In this document: in pieces, positions 58,277-64,000 of the stretch
Numbering within the stretch: the stretch's first letter is position 1
Layout of the letters: each line of letters opens with the position of its first letter
Source of the DNA: Flavobacterium humidisoli
GTDB lineage: Bacteria; Bacteroidota; Bacteroidia; Flavobacteriales; Flavobacteriaceae
Reading direction: 5' to 3'
Length of the DNA: 64,000 nucleotides
Assembly (NCBI RefSeq): GCF_023272795.1
Contig: NZ_CP096829.1
Span: forward strand, 3,658,001-3,722,000
Program-made: the position numbers and the translations under genes
The notes under the pieces: model-generated
What the model was told of the DNA's origin: nothing
What the model saw: only the letters and a program-made list of their open reading frames with translations
Database searches by the model: none

Positions 58277-60688
58277 TTACTCGTATTTTAAGTATTTTAA
58301 AACATCGACTTTTGTTACTTGATACGCTTTTGCTAAAACTATTGCCAGCGTAAGAAAAAGCAAAGACACAAAAGCAAGAATAAAGGGTAGAAGTGTGATA
58401 TCTATTCGGAAAGGGAAATTTTCAAGCCATTTTTGCAAAAGCAAATAAGCGGGTGCAATTCCGATAAAGAAACCAATTATACAGAAGACTACATATTGTT
58501 TAGAAAGTTCTTTTAGTAAAATATTGGTTTCAGCGCCAAGCGTTTTTCTTATTGCAATTTCTTTTAATCTTCCTTCCATAGAAAAGGACGCTAGGGCAAA
58601 CAGCCCGAAAATCGCAATTAGAATTACAACAACATTCAATAGAGCAAATAAATTTCTTTGATCTTCGTACTTTTTAAAAGTTTTAGCAAAGTTTTTGTCC
58701 AGAAAAGTGTATTCAAAAGGATACTCAGAATCTACTTTTTTAGACCAAAAATTCTTAAGTGCCGATATAGTTTGCAGCATATCTTTAGAAGAAACTTTTA
58801 CAGAAATTGATTCAATACTATTCTGTGTCCATTTTTGAGTATTGATATGAAAGAAAATCATCGGACTAATTTCTGTATCAAGGCCGTAATAATGAAAATC
58901 TTTTACAACTCCTACAACCTTGTATTTTTCGCCTTGCCAGTCAATAATTTTGTCAACAGGATTTTTTTCGTTCATTTTTTTGGCTGCCACTTCATTTATT
59001 AAAACATTAGAAATCGTGTCAGAGGCAAGTTTCTCGTTAAGAAATCGTCCTTTTACCAATTTAACACCCAACATTTCCAGCATTCCAAAATCGGAGCCTA
59101 ATTGCTGAATAATAACTTCAGGAATGTTTTTATAATGCAAACCGCCTCTTGAAGACCAATTTTCGCCAATAGCAAAAGCTCCAGCAGAAACCGCTTCAAC
59201 ATTTTTAATTTTCTTTATTTCTTGTTTTAAACTTTCGTATCGCGCAAATTGTTCTTTATCCTTTTGTGCTCTAAAAGTGATGTTCATTATTTGAGATCCG
59301 TTAAAGCCTAAGTCTTTTTCGACCATAAATTGAACCTGCTGATAGACGATAATTGATCCGATGATAAAGAAAACTGCGATTGCAAATTGTACAATCAACA
59401 TACTATTTCTAAGCCATAAACCGTTTTTGCTGCGCGAAAAATTTCCTTTTAAAACACTTAAAACTTCAAAATTGGAAATATAAACAGCTGGAAAAACGCC
59501 GCTCACAATAATGACAAGAATAAATATTACGACAAGCTGCACAAAAAACTGAGATCCCGCAAGAACCAATTCTTTGTTTAAAAGCTGATTGTAAAAAGGT
59601 AAAGAAACTTCAACAATCACAAGCGCTAGCAACATAGCAAATAGCATTGTTAAAGCAGTTTCAAACACAAATTGAAATACAATCTGTCTTTTTGTAGCGC
59701 CAATAATTTTTCTCACGCCAACTTCTTTTGCACGTTTTATCGCATTAGCTGTAGCTAAATTGATATAATTTACAATCGATAGCAATAAGATTACAATTGA
59801 TAATCCCATTAAGATTCTTAAGAATTGAAGATTTCCTGTTCCTTCTGGAAATGGATAACTACCTTTGATAAGTCTAGAATTTTCAAACGGAATTACGATT
59901 GTTTTCAAAGGCTCGCCGTATGTTTTAATAAACAATTCTAGCGTCATTCCTTCATTTCTAGCCTGTCTTTTATAGTTCTTTTCTATAAAAATTTCATCCA
60001 AAGCTTTTTTTACCAGTGGCGCATCAGTTTTTTTCTTCAATTTTACTACTAATCCAAAATTAAAACCCCAATGGTTTTTAAGTTTTACTAGACTTTCCTC
60101 AATACTATTTGTAACAGCATTTGGCATCACGACCGATTTCCCTGGTAATCGGTATACGCCACGAACCACAAATGTTTTGTCATCGTATTTGACCTGTTTT
60201 CCTACTGGATTTTCATTTTTAAACAAACGAAAAGCGGTCTCTTCAGAAAATACAATGCTTTGAGGTTCTTGAAGCACCGTATTTGGGTTGCCGTATTTGA
60301 ATTCGTACGGAAAAAAAGAAAAGAAACTTTTTTGTGCAGAAAAGATCTTATCTACAATTTCTGTTTTCCCATTAAATTGAACTGTTTCCTTTGTATAATA
60401 ATCATTGAAATAGCAATAATCTTCTATATATGGAGTAGAGGATTTGAGAAGCGGTGCTGTTACGGCAGAGTTTGTAGCAAAAACATTTCCTTTTCCGACA
60501 TCATTCATAACGATAAAGGTTTTATCCTTTTCAGGATTCCATTTATCGTATGAATATTCGTCGTTCCAGTATAGCGTTGCAAAGATTAAACCTGCAATTC
60601 CGATACTCAAACCGAGAACATTTAAAGCTGTAAAAAGCTTGTTATGCTTTAATTGATAAATAAATATATTAAGCCAATTTTGAAGCAT
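58277..60688 (-). CDS. FtsX/MacB-type ABC permease (first paralog)
   Basis: 803 residues, same length as the second paralog. Signature segments: NWLNIFIYQLKHNKLFTALN at the N-terminus, RAKEVGVRKIIGATKRQIV before the first helix block and LKEIAIRKTLGAETNILLKEL before the second, ending in VDVLKYLKYE like its siblings. Permease and ATPase are separate polypeptides, unlike MacB, where they are fused. It begins three bases after the ATPase gene. Three such permeases behind one ATPase suggest alternative or mixed dimers; which assembly forms cannot be read from sequence. Confidence 0.9.
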   Translation of the reverse strand: MLQNWLNIFIYQLKHNKLFTALNVLGLSIGIAGLIFATLYWNDEYSYDKWNPEKDKTFIVMNDVGKGNVFATNSAVTAPLLKSSTPYIEDYCYFNDYYTKETVQFNGKTEIVDKIFSAQKSFFSFFPYEFKYGNPNTVLQEPQSIVFSEETAFRLFKNENPVGKQVKYDDKTFVVRGVYRLPGKSVVMPNAVTNSIEESLVKLKNHWGFNFGLVVKLKKKTDAPLVKKALDEIFIEKNYKRQARNEGMTLELFIKTYGEPLKTIVIPFENSRLIKGSYPFPEGTGNLQFLRILMGLSIVILLLSIVNYINLATANAIKRAKEVGVRKIIGATKRQIVFQFVFETALTMLFAMLLALVIVEVSLPFYNQLLNKELVLAGSQFFVQLVVIFILVIIVSGVFPAVYISNFEVLSVLKGNFSRSKNGLWLRNSMLIVQFAIAVFFIIGSIIVYQQVQFMVEKDLGFNGSQIMNITFRAQKDKEQFARYESLKQEIKKIKNVEAVSAGAFAIGENWSSRGGLHYKNIPEVIIQQLGSDFGMLEMLGVKLVKGRFLNEKLASDTISNVLINEVAAKKMNEKNPVDKIIDWQGEKYKVVGVVKDFHYYGLDTEISPMIFFHINTQKWTQNSIESISVKVSSKDMLQTISALKNFWSKKVDSEYPFEYTFLDKNFAKTFKKYEDQRNLFALLNVVVILIAIFGLFALASFSMEGRLKEIAIRKTLGAETNILLKELSKQYVVFCIIGFFIGIAPAYLLLQKWLENFPFRIDITLLPFILAFVSLLFLTLAIVLAKAYQVTKVDVLKYLKYE

Positions 60689-60691
60689 AAA

Positions 60692-61402
60692 CTAGTTTTT
60701 TGCAGTTATCAAAACATCTACATTTCTATGATTCACTTTTTCAGAAAGAATCACACCGTCTTTCATAAAAATGGTTTTTTGCGAAAAAGAAGCATCATAT
60801 TCAGAGTGTGTTACCATTAAGATGGTCGATCCGCTGGCATGAAGATCAGTTAGTAATTCCATAACTTCGTTTCCGTTTCTACTGTCTAGGTTTCCTGTAG
60901 GCTCATCGGCCAGAATAATTTTCGGATTATTGATCAAAGCTCTTGCTACAGCCACACGCTGCTGCTGTCCGCCCGAAAGCTGCTGCGGAAAATGCTTTAA
61001 TCTATGGGCGATTCCTAAAATTTTAGCCATCTCATTTACTCGAGATTTTCTTTCGGCAGAAGGAACATTGTTGTAAATCAAAGGCAATTCAATATTATCA
61101 AAAACAGATAATTCATCAATTAGATTGAAATTCTGAAAGATGAATCCGATGTTTTCTTTTCTGGCTTGCGATTTTTGTTTCTCTTTTAAACCCACCATTT
61201 CTTGATCAAGAAGCTTGTAACTTCCGTTTGAAGCACTGTCCAGAAGTCCGATAATATTCAATAGAGTCGATTTTCCGCTTCCGGACGGTCCCATGATTGA
61301 TACAAAATCGCCTTGATTGATGGTTAATGAAATTTCACTTAATGCTTTGGTTTCTAATTCCTCAGTTCTAAATACTTTTGAAAGTTTTGTAATGGTAATC
61401 AT
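60692..61402 (-). CDS. ABC transporter ATP-binding protein (LolD/MacB type)
   Basis: 236 residues. Walker [10 protein letters not shown] (about 39-47), Q-loop in FIFQNFNLI, signature [15 protein letters not shown], Walker [14 protein letters not shown] and the switch histidine in LMVTHSE. This is the ATPase of the LolD/MacB/FtsE branch, which drives FtsX-type permeases. A short C-terminal extension beyond the switch region follows ([17 protein letters not shown]). It is the only ATPase in the operon and must serve all three downstream permeases. Confidence 0.95.
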   Translation of the reverse strand: MITITKLSKVFRTEELETKALSEISLTINQGDFVSIMGPSGSGKSTLLNIIGLLDSASNGSYKLLDQEMVGLKEKQKSQARKENIGFIFQNFNLIDELSVFDNIELPLIYNNVPSAERKSRVNEMAKILGIAHRLKHFPQQLSGGQQQRVAVARALINNPKIILADEPTGNLDSRNGNEVMELLTDLHASGSTILMVTHSEYDASFSQKTIFMKDGVILSEKVNHRNVDVLITAKN

Positions 61403-61432
61403 AATTGACTGTTTTAATTTTTGATTGATGAT

Positions 61433-62554
61433 TTATTGTTTTAATTTTTTTAATTGCATTCTAATAGTGTCTTTATACAATACCATATTCCATTGCATCG
61501 ATTTGTTGTCGAAATTATTAATTTGAACAGGAATTGTATCTGGATTTTGCAAGTTTCTTTCATATGAAATCACTTTAAAGGTATTTTTGACATCATCAAA
61601 GCGGTATTTCATAAATATTGATGCGCTGTCAACATACAAGTTTGGATTTGGGCAGAAGAAAATCTTCCCTCTTTCTTCAATATAAATAGTTTTCCATGCA
61701 GAACTATCTTTTTCCCATTCCTTTTCTAGAATTATTTTACCGTTTCGAGACATGCTTTCTACTTTCCATTTTCCAAAATATCTTTTAGAAAGCTGAACTT
61801 GATGGCTATAATAAAGTACAAAAAGACAAGGGATTATGATGCATAAAACACGTGTAACAACTCGCAATGTTTTACTTTTTACTATCGAAGAAGTTATTTT
61901 AGGAGAAGTAAATAAAGAAATTATTTCTTCTTTATACTGTAATAGCAAATAGGCTAATCCAAGCATAATTTGTATTGAGGTAAAACAAGTAATTGGGCCA
62001 ATATTATAAAATAGATTAATTAATAAAATATTGAACATTACAGGCATTAGCAATACTAATCCAAGTAGAATAGATCGTTTAAATAATAATGCAATGCCTC
62101 CAGCAATTTGTAAAATGGCAACTATTAGTGAAAGCCCATATGAATATCCGTAATATTTCCATGTAAGTTCTTGACCTGTTAAAGTGTTAACCAAAGAATC
62201 GTTTATACGGTAAGAAAATGAAAAATTGACATCGATAATCTTTTCAAAACCAAAAATGCAGACATGAAAAGCAATCCAAAAACGTAATATTGCGATAAGT
62301 ACAGTTTTGTATTTTTCGGAGTTAATGCTATGATTTTTTTCTTTATAATTCCAGTAAAGTGAAAATATAATTGAAAATAAAAGCGCTAATAATAAACTCA
62401 ACATTCCAGCTGTATTTATAAATTTTGTCAAACTGTATGGAAGAATAGGCAATACCACAAAAAGTAAAGCGTTTACTCCGCCTACGAATGCAAGGAAACT
62501 TAAATAAAATTTTGATAGCCAGTTAGATTTACTTGTTGAATAATTGGTTGTCAT
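61433..62554 (-). CDS. DoxX-like membrane protein with periplasmic C-terminal domain
   Basis: 373 residues. About seven membrane helices span residues 15-250; the block from about 85 (FWIAFHVCIFGFEKIIDV) through QIAGGIALLFKRSILLG resembles DoxX-type four-helix proteins. A soluble C-terminal domain (about 255-373) is beta-rich (FGKWKVESMSRNGKII, FKVISYERNLQNPDTIP). No catalytic motif is seen. It is the first gene of the ABC operon, 30 bases before the ATPase. It may be an accessory or sensor component of the transporter; I do not recognise a characterised homologue. Confidence 0.7.
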   Translation of the reverse strand: MTTNYSTSKSNWLSKFYLSFLAFVGGVNALLFVVLPILPYSLTKFINTAGMLSLLLALLFSIIFSLYWNYKEKNHSINSEKYKTVLIAILRFWIAFHVCIFGFEKIIDVNFSFSYRINDSLVNTLTGQELTWKYYGYSYGLSLIVAILQIAGGIALLFKRSILLGLVLLMPVMFNILLINLFYNIGPITCFTSIQIMLGLAYLLLQYKEEIISLFTSPKITSSIVKSKTLRVVTRVLCIIIPCLFVLYYSHQVQLSKRYFGKWKVESMSRNGKIILEKEWEKDSSAWKTIYIEERGKIFFCPNPNLYVDSASIFMKYRFDDVKNTFKVISYERNLQNPDTIPVQINNFDNKSMQWNMVLYKDTIRMQLKKLKQ

Positions 62555-62678
62555 AAAGTATAATAATTTTAGTTGTTTTATTTTTTAGGTTTTAAAATAT
62601 TTACAATGTATAATCGCTTTTTATTTTGTTATTTTTACTTCCGAAAGCTGTTAATTATTAATGATTTACAAGTTCTAA

Positions 62679-62694
62679 TGTGATTTTCGTGCCA
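62679..62694 (-). promoter_or_regulatory. Candidate sigma-54 promoter of the ABC operon
   Basis: On the minus strand TGGCACGAAAATCACA: the -24 element TGGCAC is perfect, the -12 element is TCACA where TTGCA is expected, and the spacing is right. It lies about 125 bases before the first gene of the operon and beside a divergent sigma-54 activator gene. Confidence 0.4.
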
Positions 62695-62755
62695 ATAAAT
62701 TAAACCTTCTAAATACCTTGTTTTTAGGGGGTTGTTTTTCGAAATGAAATTGAAC

Positions 62756-62771
62756 TGTCCATTAATGGACA
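62756..62771. promoter_or_regulatory. 16-base perfect palindrome before the NtrC-type gene
   Basis: TGTCCATTAATGGACA is a perfect palindrome ending 24 bases before the start codon of the NtrC-type regulator. It is a candidate enhancer or autoregulatory site for that protein. Confidence 0.6.
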
Positions 62772-62795
62772 CCTTTCGTCCAAAACTGAACAATA

Positions 62796-64000
62796 ATGAA
62801 AAAGACCAACGCCTCTATTTTAATCATCGACGATCAAGAAGACATTCTTTTTGCCTCAAAAGTCTATCTGAAAAAGTATTTTGAAAACATTTTTACGCTC
62901 AATAATCCAAGAAATATTGTCGAATTATTGTCGAAAAATACAATTGACGTCGTTTTATTGGACATGAATTACAGATTGGGTTTTGAAGATGGGAGAGAAG
63001 GTTTATATCTGCTGAAGGAAATAAAAACGCTTTCGCCTAAAACGGTGGTAATTTTAATGACTGCTTTTGGAAAAGTAGAAACTGCTGTTGAGGGCTTAAA
63101 ATCGGGCGCTTTTGATTATATTCTCAAACCTTGGGAAAATAAAAAGCTTTTAGAATCGGTAAAACAAGCTGTTGATAAAGCCCGAAAAGAACAGAAGAAA
63201 ACTAAAGAGGTTGCGATAAAAGAGGATTTTTTTGTTGGTAATTCTGAAATTATAAAAAAAGCCTATTCGTTGGCAGATAAAGTGGCTAAAACAGATGCCA
63301 ACGTTTTGATTTTGGGTGAAAACGGAACTGGAAAATTTGTTCTAGCACACCATATTCATACCCAATCTGAAAGAAAAAATCAGCCTTTTATTGCAGTTGA
63401 CTTGGGGTCTTTAAATTCGAATATTTTCGAAAGCGAGTTGTTCGGTTATGCCAAAGGTGCTTTTACTGATGCTAAAACGGATACAGCGGGACGTTTTGAA
63501 ATGGCACAAAACGGAACCATTTTTTTGGATGAAATAGGGAATGTACCGCTTCATTTGCAATCAAAATTGCTTCAAGTGATTCAGACGAAAACCGTAACAA
63601 GATTAGGAGAAACAAAAGCAAGACCTTTGAATGTGAGAATTATTACAGCAACCAATTTGAACTTAAAACTAGAAGTTGCTGATAAAAACTTCCGTGAAGA
63701 CTTGTATTATCGCATAAATACGATGGAAATTGTTTTGCCTCCGCTAAGAGAACGACATGAAGATAAAATTCCGCTTGCCGAATATCTTTTGGATAAAATG
63801 ATTGAAAAATACGGAAGAGACGAAATTACTTTTGACAAAAAAGTCTTGGAACAAATTGAAAAACACGCTTGGAATGGAAACATTCGCGAAATGGAAAATA
63901 AGATTGAACGTGCGGTTATTTTATGTGAAAACAATGTAATAACAATTTCAGATTTGGATTTAGAAACGATAACGCCTTATGAGGAAAATTCAGATGATAT
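62796..64000 (+). CDS. NtrC-family sigma-54 response regulator (partial, runs off the window)
   Basis: The first 401 codons are present; the C-terminus is beyond the window. Receiver domain about 1-120 with acidic pair D12-D13 and phospho-acceptor D56 in LLDMNY. AAA+ domain from about 145: Walker A G174-ENGTG-K180 (followed by F where E is usual), the sigma-54 loop as GAFTDA at 221-226 in place of GAFTGA, and Walker B with D245-E246 in FLDEIGN. It activates sigma-54 promoters upon phosphorylation. Divergent from the ABC operon, it is the likely activator of it; a sensor kinase probably follows downstream. Confidence 0.92.
   Translation, partial: MKKTNASILIIDDQEDILFASKVYLKKYFENIFTLNNPRNIVELLSKNTIDVVLLDMNYRLGFEDGREGLYLLKEIKTLSPKTVVILMTAFGKVETAVEGLKSGAFDYILKPWENKKLLESVKQAVDKARKEQKKTKEVAIKEDFFVGNSEIIKKAYSLADKVAKTDANVLILGENGTGKFVLAHHIHTQSERKNQPFIAVDLGSLNSNIFESELFGYAKGAFTDAKTDTAGRFEMAQNGTIFLDEIGNVPLHLQSKLLQVIQTKTVTRLGETKARPLNVRIITATNLNLKLEVADKNFREDLYYRINTMEIVLPPLRERHEDKIPLAEYLLDKMIEKYGRDEITFDKKVLEQIEKHAWNGNIREMENKIERAVILCENNVITISDLDLETITPYEENSDD

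Noticed and set aside
62796..64000. Treating GAFTDA and the GKF Walker A as signs of an inactive sigma-54 activator
   Set aside because: The lysine, Walker B acids and overall loop are intact, and such variants occur in Bacteroidota members, so loss of function cannot be claimed.

Overview
The window looks like a chromosome segment of a Flavobacterium-type member of the Bacteroidota. It is AT-rich. Genes mostly lack Shine-Dalgarno sites. Several intergenic regions carry the phylum's own promoter form (TTG, about 20 nt, TAnnTTTG). Typical lineage proteins are present: type IX secretion (T9SS) sorting domains, a PorP/SprF-like protein, a giant surface adhesin, BtuG-like lipoproteins and paralogous FtsX/MacB-type permeases. 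No rRNA, tRNA, CRISPR array or complete insertion sequence was found.

Layout. (1) 52-6621, plus strand: five exported carbohydrate-active proteins (three GH43-like propellers, a GH2 hydrolase, an aldose 1-epimerase), part of a polysaccharide-utilisation region without SusC/SusD in view. (2) 6767-7180: a FabZ/FabA-like hotdog dehydratase. (3) 7295-21029, minus strand: an adhesin operon with a 3604-residue repeat protein carrying a T9SS type B sorting domain, then PorP/SprF-like and OmpA/PD40 proteins. (4) 21289-30568: small accessory genes, many paired with a regulator: AraC plus a TetX-like monooxygenase, a lysine-rich histone-like protein, a transposase-type zinc-ribbon protein coupled to a Crp/Fnr regulator, RidA, HxlR divergent from a nitroreductase, and GNAT plus MarR. 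(5) 30898-38870: an NTF2-like secreted protein, then a cobalamin-riboswitch operon with a BtuB-like receptor, a BtuG-like lipoprotein, a second lipoprotein and a T9SS-secreted propeller protein. (6) 39156-42164: an SDR-like protein and a CPA2 cation/proton antiporter. (7) 42466-48422: a hybrid histidine kinase, a CheY-like regulator, a YaiO-type barrel, a HEAT-repeat membrane protein, a family 2 glycosyltransferase and a 16-codon stub of a second response regulator; together a candidate exopolysaccharide system. (8) 48638-53374: a Rossmann protein, ilvD, a Crp/Fnr regulator, and AraC plus DUF417. (9) 53440-64000: an ABC operon with one ATPase and three FtsX-type permeases behind a DoxX-like membrane protein, divergent from an NtrC-type regulator that runs off the window.

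The most interesting regulatory reading is that four local regulators (MarR, HxlR and two Crp/Fnr proteins) each have a well-formed palindrome at or near a predicted promoter. The best candidates for under-described biology are the T9SS-exported fourth member of the B12 locus, the kinase/HEAT/YaiO/GT2 polysaccharide cassette, the zinc-ribbon/Crp pair, and the lysine-rich protein behind an unusually good promoter. All functions are read from sequence by eye and from family knowledge; no database search was run.
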